NCBI RefSeq assembly: GCF_000585995.1
Contig: NZ_CP007410.1
Span: 1,019,430-1,083,429 of the forward strand
Direction: 5' to 3'
From: Pseudomonas brassicacearum
GTDB taxonomy: Bacteria; Pseudomonadota; Gammaproteobacteria; Pseudomonadales; Pseudomonadaceae
Length of the DNA stretch: 64,000 bases
Notes under the pieces: generated by a model
The model's database searches: none
What the model saw: the letters and a program-made list of their open reading frames with translations, nothing else
What the model was told of the DNA's origin: nothing
Shown: one piece after another, positions 1-8,369 of the stretch
Layout: each line of letters starts with the position of its first letter
Position numbering within the stretch: position 1 is the first letter of the stretch
Translations under genes and position numbers: made by a program

Positions 1-260
1 GTGTACGTCAGGCCATCGTCACTGATGTCCCAGGATTCGGCCAGGGCCGGAATCACTTCGGTGGTGCCGGGCTTGAAGTCGGCCAGGCGGTTGAAAATGG
101 TTTCCGCCACGGCGTCGGCGGTGACTGCAGTCGTGTACTGGACCATGTCGAAGCCTTCCGGGCTGGCTTCTGTACAAACCACCAGGGGTTTGGCCGTGGC
201 GCCAACGGCGACACTCAGCAGCGCAGCGGCGATGGCGGCGCGTAGGGGGATCATGTTCAT
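1..260 (-). CDS. dppA: Dipeptide ABC transporter substrate-binding protein, N-terminal part (runs off the window)
   Basis: Only the first 86 or so codons are inside the window; the gene continues past base 1. The start is the ATG at 260, with AGAGGA a few bases upstream. An ATG six bases later is an alternative. The product opens with a short signal peptide (about 22 residues, Ala-rich core). The mature start reads VVCTEASPEGFD and then ETIFNRLADF, which matches the beginning of the three complete family-5 binding proteins at 1922-7393. It lies 75 bp downstream of the OprD-type porin on the same strand. In P. aeruginosa the corresponding place holds dppA4, followed by the dppBCDF permease and ATPase genes, so those are expected just outside the window. 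The dipeptide role is inferred from the family and the gene order. Confidence 0.85.
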   Translation of the reverse strand, partial: MNMIPLRAAIAAALLSVAVGATAKPLVVCTEASPEGFDMVQYTTAVTADAVAETIFNRLADFKPGTTEVIPALAESWDISDDGLTY

Positions 261-335
261 CGTCAATCCTCTGCAATCGGGTAAATGGCAAAAGACCGGA
301 CGGTCAACCTTGTGAGTCGACCGCCCGGTGGCAGT

Positions 336-1751
336 TTAGAGAATGTTGAACGGGATGGTGGTGACCAGGCGGAACTCGTTGAGGCTGCCGTCGGCCTGGT
401 TTTCGCTGGCGCGGTGTGCGGTGTAGGTCGCACGGATCGCGGTGGCTTTCAGTGGGCCGCTCTGTACCGCATAGGATGCGCCGATGCCGTATTCGTAATG
501 GTGTTCACCGTCCATGGCTCTCACATCGCTATAACCGGTGCTGTTGTAGTGCGTACCGTCGATGCCCCAGCCACGTGCCTGATAGATATTGAACTTCAAG
601 CCAGGCACGCCGTACTCGGCCATGTTCAAACCATAGGCGATCTGGAAGGATTTCTCGTTCGGGCCGTTGAAGTCCGACAGCAGGGAGTTGGCCAGGTAGA
701 TGCCGTTGGTTTCGTGCAGGTAGTCGAAGTACTCGTTACCGTTCACTTCCTGATACGAGAACGTCAGGCTGTGGGCCTGGTGTGTCAGGCCGAACGACAG
801 GGAGTAGGTGTCGTTGTCGATCTCGCCCAGCTTGCTTTTGCCCGAGTCCACGGTCTTGTAGTAGTTCAGGCCGGTGGTCAGGCTCAGCACCGAGCTGTCG
901 CCCAGCTCATGGGTGGCGCCGAAGTAGTACTGGTTCCACAGGTCTTCGGCCTGGGTCGCCCAGAGACTGGTCTTCAGGCTGGCCAGAGGCTGGTAAGTGA
1001 TACCGGCGGTGTTGACGTGATCGGTTTCAACGCTGCTGTCGCCGTATTCGGAACGGAACTTGCGCTGGCTCTCTTCGGTACGCGGCGAGTTGCGGTCGAA
1101 GGTGGCGATATCAAACGCCAGGTTTTCGAATTCTTCGCTGTGCAGGCTCACACCCTGGAAGCTGGAGGGCAGGGCACGGTTGCCGATGACGTCGACCATC
1201 GGGCTGCTGAAGTTCTGGCGGCCGGCGGTCAGGGTGGTGTTCGAAACGCGGGCCTTGACGTTTGCCAGGCCCAGTTTGCTCCACTGGCCAACGGCGTCGC
1301 CGCCTTCGCGGGTCAGGGTACGGTTGTTACCGGCGCCAGGACGGGTGGTCGGTGCGCCGCCATTGTTGGACGCCAGGTCCTTGCGATCCTGATCCAGGGC
1401 GATGGCGTTGTAGGCGGCCAGTTCGGTGCTGAAGCCCACGGTGCCTTCGGTGAAGCCCGAGTTGTACTTGATGATGGTGCCTTGCAGCCAGTTGATACGG
1501 CGATCGGTCTCACGTGCTTCGCCATTCTTGCGGTAGGTGAGTTTCGCACCACGCTTGAATTGCTCGTTGGCGTACCAGTTACGGGTCGAACCGGTTACCG
1601 ATTGACCTTCGATAAAACCTTTGGCTTCGCTTTGCTCGCTGGTGGTCTTGAGGGTCACCGGAGTGACTGCCTGGCTTTGCGACTCTGCATAAGCCGTGGC
1701 GGTGACGCTGCTGATGGCCAAGGCCAGTAACGCGGTGCTGCTCAGTTTCAT
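336..1751 (-). CDS. opdP: OprD-family outer-membrane porin (OpdP-like, dipeptide locus)
   Basis: A 471-residue protein with a clear signal peptide (about 22 residues, ending TATAYA). The rest is rich in alternating aromatic and polar strands and ends in a beta-strand (TTIPFNIL), as expected for an 18-stranded OprD barrel. An early segment, KGFIEGQSVTGSTRNWY, is typical of the OprD family. It lies between dppA copies on the same strand, the arrangement seen for opdP (glycine-glutamate dipeptide porin) in P. aeruginosa, so uptake of small peptides across the outer membrane is the likely role. Substrate specificity is inferred from position only. A perfect 12-bp palindrome sits 83 bp upstream of the start and could be an operator. 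Confidence 0.85.
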   Translation of the reverse strand: MKLSSTALLALAISSVTATAYAESQSQAVTPVTLKTTSEQSEAKGFIEGQSVTGSTRNWYANEQFKRGAKLTYRKNGEARETDRRINWLQGTIIKYNSGFTEGTVGFSTELAAYNAIALDQDRKDLASNNGGAPTTRPGAGNNRTLTREGGDAVGQWSKLGLANVKARVSNTTLTAGRQNFSSPMVDVIGNRALPSSFQGVSLHSEEFENLAFDIATFDRNSPRTEESQRKFRSEYGDSSVETDHVNTAGITYQPLASLKTSLWATQAEDLWNQYYFGATHELGDSSVLSLTTGLNYYKTVDSGKSKLGEIDNDTYSLSFGLTHQAHSLTFSYQEVNGNEYFDYLHETNGIYLANSLLSDFNGPNEKSFQIAYGLNMAEYGVPGLKFNIYQARGWGIDGTHYNSTGYSDVRAMDGEHHYEYGIGASYAVQSGPLKATAIRATYTAHRASENQADGSLNEFRLVTTIPFNIL

Positions 1752-1833
1752 GGGTAAAGCTCCTTTTCTTTCTTTTAAATGCCGGTCTTTTTTGGTGATA
1801 CGGCTATCGGTTTTTACGACTCATTCACAGATC

Positions 1834-1845
1834 GCAAACGTTTGC
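1834..1845. promoter_or_regulatory. Perfect 12-bp palindrome GCAAACGTTTGC upstream of opdP
   Basis: The sequence GCAAACGTTTGC is its own reverse complement and lies in the 170-bp gap between the porin gene (start 1751) and the preceding dppA (end 1922). It resembles LacI/PurR-family operators, which share an AAACGTTT core. That a LacI-family protein binds here is an inference; no such regulator gene is in the window. Confidence 0.45.
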
Positions 1846-1921
1846 ATGTAGCCTGATCGGCGAATTACGGCAAGACGTCTGCGTGAGGGCTCCAGGGAGC
1901 CCTCGCTGTGCGGCTAAGCGG

Positions 1922-3524
1922 TTATGGGTTCAGACTGACGCCTGAGAACACGTTGCGACCGAAGGGGCTGACTTTGAACCCTTCGACTTTGGCACTCAGC
2001 GGCTGGTTGACCGTCGAGTGGGCAACAGGGGTGATCGGCACTTGCTGCTTGAGCAACTGCTGGGCCTGTTTGTAGAGCACGGTGCGCTGGTCGCGATCGG
2101 TGACGACCTTGGCTTGCTTGATCAGCTTGTCGTAATCCTGGTCGCACCACATGGAGTAGTTGTTGCCGCCAATGGCATCGCAGCTGTACAGCGTGCCCAG
2201 CCAGTTGTCCGGGTCACCGTTGTCGCCGGTCCAACCGATCAGGCTGACGTCGTGTTCGCCGTTCTTGGTGCGCTTGATGTACTCGCCCCATTCGTAGCTG
2301 ACGATCTTGACCTTCAGGCCGATCTTCGCCCAGTCGGCCTGGAGCATCTCGGCCATCAGCTTGGCATTGGGGTTGTAGGGGCGTTGCACGGGCATGGCCC
2401 AGAGGGTGATTTCGGTGCCTTCCTTGACCCCGGCGGCCTTGAGCAACTCCTTGGCTTTTTCCGGGTTGTAGGCCGCGTCCTTGATGGTGTCGTCGTAGGA
2501 CCATTGGGTCGGTGGCATGGCGTTGACCGCCAGTTGCCCCGCGCCCTGGTACACGGCGTTGAGGATGCTTTGCTTGTTCACCGCCATGTCCAGCGCCTGG
2601 CGCACTTCGACCTGGTCGAAGGGTTTATGGCGGGTGTTGTAGGCGATGTAGCCGAGGTTGAAACCGGGCTTCTCGATCAGTTGCAGCTTTGGATCGTTCT
2701 TCAGGGCCGGCACGTCGGCTGGACGCGGATGCAAGGTGATCTGGCATTCATTGGCCTTGAGTTTCTGCACCCGTACCGAGGCGTCGGTGTTGATGGAGAA
2801 AATCAGGTTGTCCAGCTTGACCCGTTCCGGCGCCCAGTACTGCTTGTTGGCAACGTAGCGAATGTTGGAGTCTTTCTGGTAGCTCTTGAACTCGAACGGC
2901 CCGGTGCCGATCGGTTTTTGGTTGATGTCGCTCGGCTTGCCGTTCTTGAGCAACTGGTCGGCGTATTCGGCCGACAGGATCGCGGCAAAGCTCATGGCGA
3001 TGTTCTGGATGAATGCGGCGTCCACGCTGTTGAGGGTCATGACCACGGTCAACGGCCCGGTCGCCTCCACCTTGGCGATGTTCTTGTTCAGGCTCATGCC
3101 GTTGAAGTACGGAAACTCGGTAGGGTAGGCCTTGCGAAACGGATGCTGCGGGTCAAGCATGCGATTGAAGGTGAACAGCACGTCGTCGGCATTGAAGTCC
3201 CGGGTCGGGGTGAAGTAATCGGTCGTATGAAACTTCACGCCTTCGCGCAGGTGAAAGGTGTATTTCAAGCCGTCTTCGGAAATATCCCAGCTTGTGGCCA
3301 GGCCGGGGACGACATTGGTCGCGCCCTTTTCAAACTCGGCCAGGCGGTTGTACAGCGGTTCGGCGGCGTCGTTGTCGGTGGCCGTGGTGTATTGCGCGGT
3401 GTCGAAACCGGCCGGGCTGCCTTCGGAACAGAACACCAGGCTGCCCGCCAGCGGCCTGGGCCATGGACGCAGCGGCCAGCAGGCCGGTGCCCAGCAATGT
3501 GGATAAAACCAAGGTATGGCGCAT
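1922..3524 (-). pseudogene. dppA: Dipeptide ABC transporter substrate-binding protein with a one-base frameshift in the signal peptide
   Basis: The start at 3524 encodes a good signal peptide (MRHTLVLSTLLGTGLLAAAS, then MAQA), but this frame leaves the gene about 28 codons in. The mature protein (from VFCSEGSPAGFD to the stop at 1922, 504 residues) is in another frame and has no start or signal of its own. The frames meet at CCC 3444-3446 (GGG on the coding strand). Removing one base gives the join AQAAGGSLVFCSEGSP, which matches the paralogue at 3911-5536, and a 533-residue protein. The rest shows the full family-5 binding-protein fold and no other lesion. This is either a recent single-base insertion, a sequencing or assembly error, or slippage. 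If it is real and uncorrected, the protein is not exported. It corresponds in position to P. aeruginosa dppA3. Confidence 0.75.
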
Positions 3525-3910
3525 GACGCTCCCTCTCTCGTTCGGGGTGTTTTAACAGTGAACCGGTGTCCTTCCGGGGACGTGTCCGGGGCACTGAGTT
3601 CAATCCATTGCGCAGCGATGCCGCAGGACCAGCAAACCGACCAGGCCCCGACGGTATGAGCCGGGGGCCAGGCAGTAAATGCGTAATGCCTGAAAGACTT
3701 ATGGGAAACGGCGATAGGTCCTAAACCAGCTGCTGTGGTAGGCAGTGCTTTTGGATGTAGGCGATTTCCTAGGTCTTGGCCTAAAACAACGGTATGCCGT
3801 GGGAGCTAGCCCTGCTCGCGATGGCGTTGCGGGTACACCGCAACGCCATCGCGCTCAAAAGGGGCTGCTATGCAGCCCAGCGGGAGCAAGCTCCCTCGCC
3901 ACGGGTCACC
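3525..3910. other. Intergenic region between two dppA genes
   Basis: This 386-bp stretch holds the upstream region of the frameshifted dppA (3525 to about 3790) and a composite REP pair (3799-3905). No ORF here looks coding, and no confident promoter was picked out. Confidence 0.5.
3799..3905. repeat. REP inverted pair (mixed type)
   Basis: The left arm is a degraded copy of the GTGGGAGC...GCTCGCGAT type. The right arm is the GCGGGAGCAAGCTCCCTCGC type. Between them, GCGTTGCGG and CCGCAACGC form an inner stem. It lies just after the stop of the dppA at 3911-5536. Confidence 0.75.
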
Positions 3911-5536
3911 TTAGTTGCTGACGCTGACGCCGTAGAAGGAGTTCAAGCCAAAGGGGCTGATCTTGAAGTCCTGCACGGTGGTGCGCATAGGTTGGAACAC
4001 CGTCGAGTGAGCGATGGGTGTCATCGGGACAGCATCTTTGAGGATGTGTTGCGCCTGCTTGTACAGCTCGGTGCGCTTGGACTGGTCCGAAGTGCGCTTG
4101 GCTTGCTTGACGATGTCGTCAAACTTCTTGTCGCACCATTTCGAGAAGTTGTTGCCTTGCAGCGAGTCGCAGCCAAACAACACGTTGAGCCAGTTGTCCG
4201 GGTCACCGTTGTCGCCGCTCCAGCCGATCAGCATGGCGCCGTTTTCGCCACCCTTGGAACGCTTGATGTACTCGCCCCACTCATAAGTGACGATCTTGGC
4301 CTTGATCCCGATCTTGGCCCAGTCCGATTGCAGCATTTCGGCCATCAGCTTGGCGTTCGGGTTGTAGGGACGCTGGACCGGCATCGCCCACAGGGTGATC
4401 TCGGTGCCTTCCTTGATGCCGGCTTCCTTGAGCAGCTCCTTGGCTTTCTCCGGGTTGTACGCCGCGTCCTTGATGGTGGTGTCGTAGGACCACTGGGTCG
4501 GTGGCATGGCATTGACGGCCAGCTGGCCGGCGCCCTGGTACACCGAATCGATGATCTGCTGCTTGTTGACGGCCATGTCCAGTGCCTGGCGCACTTTCAA
4601 CTGAGCCATCGGGTTGGGCTGGTCGCTGCCCTTGATTTTGTCCATCACGTTGTAGGCGATGTAGCCCAGGTTGAAGCCCGGTTGGTCCGGCATCTTCAGG
4701 TTCTTGTCTTCCTTGATCGCCTTGAGGTCGGCCGGGCGTGGGAAGAGCGTGACCTGGCATTCATTCTTTTTCAGCTTCTGGATACGCACCGACGGGTCGG
4801 TGGTGATGGCGAAGATCAGGTTATCGATCTTCACGTCTTCCGGAAGCCAGTATTCCTTGTTGCCGGTGAAGCGGATGTTCGAGTCTTTCTGGTAGCTCTT
4901 GAACACGAACGGGCCGGTGCCGATCGGCTTCTGGTTGATGTCGGAAGGCTTGCCTTCCTTGAGCAACTGGGCGGCGTACTCGGCGGACTGGATGGAGGCG
5001 AAGTGCATGGCCATGTTCTGGATGAACGCGGCGTCTACGGCGTTGAGGGTGAACCTGACGGTCTTGCCGTCGAGCTTCTCGATCTTGGCAATGTTGGTGT
5101 CCATGCCCATGTCGGTGAAGTACGGGAATTCGGTCGGATACGCCTTACGGAACGGGTCATCCTTGTTAATCATGCGATTGAAGGTGAACAGCACGTCGTC
5201 GGCGTTGAACTCGCGGGTCGGCTTGAAGTACGGGGTGGTATGGAACTTGACGCCTTCACGCAGGTGGAAAGTGTAGGTCAGGCCGTCTTCGGAAATATCC
5301 CACTTGGTCGCCAGGCCAGGAATCACAGCGGTGCCGCCGCGTTCAAACTGGGTCAGACGGTTGAATATGGTTTCTGCAGAGGCGTCGAAGTCGGTTCCGG
5401 TGGTGTACTGACCAGGGTCAAAACCGGCCGGGCTCCCTTCGGAGCAGAACACCAGGTTAGTCGCGGCTTGGGCGAAAGATGCGCTGGCTAATAAGCTCGC
5501 GCCGACTAAAAACGGAATGACCGCTTGTTTAAGCAT
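3911..5536 (-). CDS. dppA: Dipeptide ABC transporter substrate-binding protein
   Basis: A family-5 extracellular solute-binding protein that delivers dipeptides in the periplasm to the Dpp permease. I chose the ATG at 5536 (541 residues) over the upstream ATG at 5560 because GAGG lies six bases before it and the upstream ATG has no Shine-Dalgarno sequence. The protein begins with a signal peptide (MLKQAVIPFLVGASLLASAS, then FAQA), followed by NLVFCSEGSPAGFDPGQY. Central landmarks shared with its paralogues include TYTFHLREGVKFH, NQKPIGTGPF, QALDMAVNKQ and GDNGDPDNWL. It is closely similar to the copies at 1922-3524 and 5792-7393, so the cluster arose by tandem duplication. Each copy probably differs in peptide preference. 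Confidence 0.9.
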   Translation of the reverse strand: MLKQAVIPFLVGASLLASASFAQAATNLVFCSEGSPAGFDPGQYTTGTDFDASAETIFNRLTQFERGGTAVIPGLATKWDISEDGLTYTFHLREGVKFHTTPYFKPTREFNADDVLFTFNRMINKDDPFRKAYPTEFPYFTDMGMDTNIAKIEKLDGKTVRFTLNAVDAAFIQNMAMHFASIQSAEYAAQLLKEGKPSDINQKPIGTGPFVFKSYQKDSNIRFTGNKEYWLPEDVKIDNLIFAITTDPSVRIQKLKKNECQVTLFPRPADLKAIKEDKNLKMPDQPGFNLGYIAYNVMDKIKGSDQPNPMAQLKVRQALDMAVNKQQIIDSVYQGAGQLAVNAMPPTQWSYDTTIKDAAYNPEKAKELLKEAGIKEGTEITLWAMPVQRPYNPNAKLMAEMLQSDWAKIGIKAKIVTYEWGEYIKRSKGGENGAMLIGWSGDNGDPDNWLNVLFGCDSLQGNNFSKWCDKKFDDIVKQAKRTSDQSKRTELYKQAQHILKDAVPMTPIAHSTVFQPMRTTVQDFKISPFGLNSFYGVSVSN

Positions 5537-5791
5537 GTTGGCCTCATGATTTGTTGTCATTTTTGGATTTGAGGGCGACCTCGTGAGTCGTCCTGCGGAT
5601 ACTTATGCAGGCCCCATACCCAATGCAAGATCCAGAGCGGTCACAAGTCTGATTCAGTGGCACGAACGTACCTTAATGTCGCATCTGTATAACTTCTGAC
5701 GCAGTTGACCGTTTGCGCGGGGTTTTTCGGGGCAAATTGCGCGCCCTACCGGTGCGTCGCGAGGGCCGTGACGCACCGGAATGGGCGGGTG

Positions 5792-7393
5792 CTACCTCTT
5801 CAAACCCACGCCGTAGAAGGGTGTAAGGCCGAACGGGCTGAGTTTGAAATCCACCACTTGCCTGTTTATCGGTTGGAAGACCGTGGAGTTGGCGATGGGC
5901 GTGATGGGCACCTGTTGCTTGAGGATCTTCTGCGCTGGTCGATACAAATCGATCCGCTGCTGGCGGTCGGTCGAGACCTTGGCCTGCTGGATCAGCTGGT
6001 CATACGCCGGGTCGCACCACTTGGCGTAGTTGCTGCCCTTGACCGCCGCGCAGCTGTACAGCACACCCAGCCAGTTGTCCGGATCGCCGTTGTCGCCGGT
6101 CCAGCCGTAAATCATTGCGTCGTGCTCGCCATTTTTTGCGCGCTTGATGTACTCGCCCCATTCATAGCTGACGATGTTGGCCTTGATCCCGATCTTGGCC
6201 CAGTCCTGCTGGATCATCTGCGCAGACATCCGCGCATTGGGGTTGGAGGCGCGCTGCACTGTCATTGCCCATAAATCGATGGTTGTACCGGGCGCCACTC
6301 CGGCCTCCTTCAGCAGCGCCTTGGCCTTGGTCACGTCATGGGGGGCGTCGTGGATGCTCGGGTCGAACGACCACTGGGCCGGTGGCAAGGCGTTTTGCGC
6401 CAGTTGTCCGGCACTTTGGTAAACGGCCTTGATGATCGCCGGTTTATCGATGGCCATGTCCAGCGCCTGGCGCACCTTGAGCTGGTCCAGGGGCGGGTGC
6501 GTGACGTTGTAGGCGAGGAAACCCAGATTGAAGCCGGGCTGCTTGAGCACCTGCAGGTTCGGGTCCTGCTCGATCAATTCGATGTCGGCCGGACGCGGGT
6601 AGCCGCTGACCTGGCATTCCCCGCGCTTGAGCTTTTGCAGGCGTACGGCGGCGTCCGGGGTGATGGAAAAAATCAGGTTGTCGAGTTTCACGTCCTCGGG
6701 TTTCCAGTACGCCGTGTTGCCGGCGTAACGGATCTGCGAGTCTTTCTGGTAGCGCTTGAACACGAACGGACCGGTACCGATGGGTTTCTGGTTGAGGTCG
6801 CCGGCCTTGCCTTCCTTCAACAATTTCGCCGCGTATTCGGCGGACTGTACCGACGCAAAACTCATCGCCAGGTTCTGCACGAAGGCGGCATCGACGTTGT
6901 TCAGGTTGAAGCGCACGGTGTGTTCGTCGACTTTTTCGACGCTTTTGATCGTGGTGTTCAGGCCCATGTCGGTGAAATACGGCGACTCGGTGGGGTAGGC
7001 CTGGCGGAACGGGTGTTGCGGGTCGAGCAGGCGCTGGAAGGTGAACAGCACGTCGTCGGCGTTGAAATCGCGGGGTGGGGTGAAGTAGTCGGTGGTGTGG
7101 AATTTCACCCCTTCACGCAGATGGAAGGTGTAGGCCAGGCCGTCGGAGGATACGTTCCAGTTCGTGGCCAACCCGGGTTCGACCTCGGTGCCGCCGCGCT
7201 TGAATTGGGTAAGGCGGTTGAAGACGGTTTCGGCCGAGGCATCGAAGTCGGTGCCGCTGGTGTATTGGCTGGGGTCGAATCCGGCGGGGCTGGCTTCGGA
7301 GCAGTAGACCAGGGTGGTGGCGGCTTGGGCCAGTGGGGCGCCGCTGATCAGGGCCAGGGTGAGCAGGAGGGGCTTGAAGGTGGTTCTGTCCAT
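5792..7393 (-). CDS. dppA: Dipeptide ABC transporter substrate-binding protein (first of the tandem copies)
   Basis: A 533-residue family-5 binding protein with a 24-residue signal peptide ending APLAQA and a mature start TTLVYCSEASPAGFD. It has the same landmarks as its paralogues (HLREGVKFHTTDYF, NQKPIGTGPFVFK, GWTGDNGDPDNWLG). AAGGGA lies about five bases upstream of the ATG. It is the first gene of the minus-strand dpp block, so the main promoter is probably in 7394-7550. In P. aeruginosa, as I recall the locus, a metallodipeptidase (mdpA) and the repressor psdR lie among the dppA genes. Neither is present among the copies here. Confidence 0.9.
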   Translation of the reverse strand: MDRTTFKPLLLTLALISGAPLAQAATTLVYCSEASPAGFDPSQYTSGTDFDASAETVFNRLTQFKRGGTEVEPGLATNWNVSSDGLAYTFHLREGVKFHTTDYFTPPRDFNADDVLFTFQRLLDPQHPFRQAYPTESPYFTDMGLNTTIKSVEKVDEHTVRFNLNNVDAAFVQNLAMSFASVQSAEYAAKLLKEGKAGDLNQKPIGTGPFVFKRYQKDSQIRYAGNTAYWKPEDVKLDNLIFSITPDAAVRLQKLKRGECQVSGYPRPADIELIEQDPNLQVLKQPGFNLGFLAYNVTHPPLDQLKVRQALDMAIDKPAIIKAVYQSAGQLAQNALPPAQWSFDPSIHDAPHDVTKAKALLKEAGVAPGTTIDLWAMTVQRASNPNARMSAQMIQQDWAKIGIKANIVSYEWGEYIKRAKNGEHDAMIYGWTGDNGDPDNWLGVLYSCAAVKGSNYAKWCDPAYDQLIQQAKVSTDRQQRIDLYRPAQKILKQQVPITPIANSTVFQPINRQVVDFKLSPFGLTPFYGVGLKR

Positions 7394-7552
7394 GAAATCC
7401 CTTGGGGGGTGGTGAGGTTTTCAGGAGAGTAGCGTTGCGGGTGGGGGTGTTGGAAATATCGAAAAGTGAGGGGGACCGTTGGGTTTGGGTATAGCGCTTT
7501 TCGACGAGGCGGCCTGATGGCCGACCTCTCTGCCGGGTGTACTTCGATCAAA

Positions 7553-7581
7553 CTGTGGGAGCGAGCTTGCTCGCGATGGCG
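7553..7581. repeat. Solo REP element
   Basis: A single copy of the TGTGGGAGCGAGCTTGCTCG type with the usual GCGATGGCGG tail. No inverted partner was found close by. Confidence 0.7.
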
Positions 7582-7608
7582 GCCTTACGGTTGATCAAGG
7601 TTTTTTTG

Positions 7609-7873
7609 ACCGTGTACATATCTATTGCTGCGGTAACGGCCACTTAGGGTTCCGCTCTTACAGCGGCTCACTTTTGAGAAGCGCAAAAGTAAGCAAAACG
7701 CTTTTGCCCCACCACTCGGTGCCTCGCCTAGGCTCGGCATGCCCTCACTCCGGCATTGCTCCGTGGGCCCGCTGCGAAGGGCCATCCATGGCCCAGCGCA
7801 GCTATCCCGGCATCCATGCCGGGATGCCCACTGCGCAATGCCTGCGTTCGGCCAGCGTGGTTAACGGGGCGCC
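7609..7873. repeat. Long dispersed repeat typical of fluorescens pseudomonads
   Basis: A non-coding stretch of about 265 bp from ACCGTGTACATAT to TTAACGGGGCGCC. It contains the characteristic phrases CCACCACTCGGTGCC, CGCCTAGGCTCGGCATGCC and GGCCATCCATGGCCCA. I recognise it as a sequence repeated in many intergenic regions of this species group, and it is often mis-annotated as short hypothetical proteins. Internal palindromes include TGGCCATGGATGGCC-like and CCCGGCATCCATGCCGGG. It has no recognisable protein-coding signal. Confidence 0.6.
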
Positions 7874-8006
7874 GAGATCAACGTCCACCGCGAGGCGGCC
7901 TTATAGCCGACCTGACTCTCACGGTCGTACTCCGATCCAATTGTGCGAGCTTGCTCGCGAAGGCGGTCTTGCAGCCGACGCCTACGCTTCGTCGAACACC
8001 AAACCC

Positions 8007-8135
8007 GTGGCGAGGGAGCTTGCTCCCGCTGGGGCGCGAAGCGGCCCCAAAAGCAGCGGCTCCATATATCTGACACACCGCAGTGCCTGGGTTGGGGCTG
8101 CTGTGCAGCCCAGCGGGAGCAAGCTCCCTCGCCAC
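8007..8135. repeat. REP inverted pair with internal hairpins
   Basis: Two REPs face each other, GTGGCGAGGGAGCTTGCTCC at the left and its complement at the right. Between them are GGGGCGCGAAGCGGCCCC, TCTGACACACCG and GGGGCTGCTGTGCAGCCC. The same arrangement recurs at 8779-8907, 9790-9917 and 24507-24613. Confidence 0.8.
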
Positions 8136-8229
8136 GGGGTTTGTGGTGGGGCGGAAGGCTGCATAAATCATTCAGGTGCGTCGGAAGGATCCGCTCTCCA
8201 GAAGGAAACATCCGACAAGTTTTTAAGGT

Positions 8230-8369
8230 TGTCCCTCGGAAGTGGGCTCTCTAGCCTATTGCGTGTCGCTGCGAAACAGCGGCCGGGAGTGGGAACCCGA
8301 AATTAATAGGTCGTAAGCCTCACGACCATAACGGCAAGTGATGGCTCCAATTTCATCAGGAGCATTCGC
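8230..8369 (+). promoter_or_regulatory. Structured 5' leader of the DUF6124 gene (three hairpins)
   Basis: Three short perfect stems follow one another just upstream of the gene. CGCTG/CAGCG lies at 8267-8271 and 8277-8281 with a CGAAA loop. CGGG/CCCG lies at 8284-8287 and 8296-8299. GGTCGT/ACGACC lies at 8309-8314 and 8322-8327 with a 7-base loop. The Shine-Dalgarno AGGAG (8358-8362) follows. This looks like an RNA leader rather than random spacer, but no known riboswitch class was recognised, and its function is unknown. Confidence 0.45.

Larger units (their letters stand above)
7394..8369. other. Repeat-rich intergenic region between dppA and the DUF6124 gene
   Basis: About 976 bp without a credible gene. 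In order it holds the presumed dppA promoter region (7394-7550), a solo REP (7553-7581), a long dispersed repeat (7609-7873), degraded REP sequence (about 7880-7966), a composite REP pair (8007-8135) and the structured leader of the DUF6124 gene (about 8230-8369). ORFs that cross it, including one of 210 codons, read through repeats and are not credible genes. Confidence 0.7.

Noticed and set aside
7674..8306. 210-codon frame across the repeat region
   Set aside because: It reads through a dispersed repeat and REP elements and has no protein family features or ribosome binding site.
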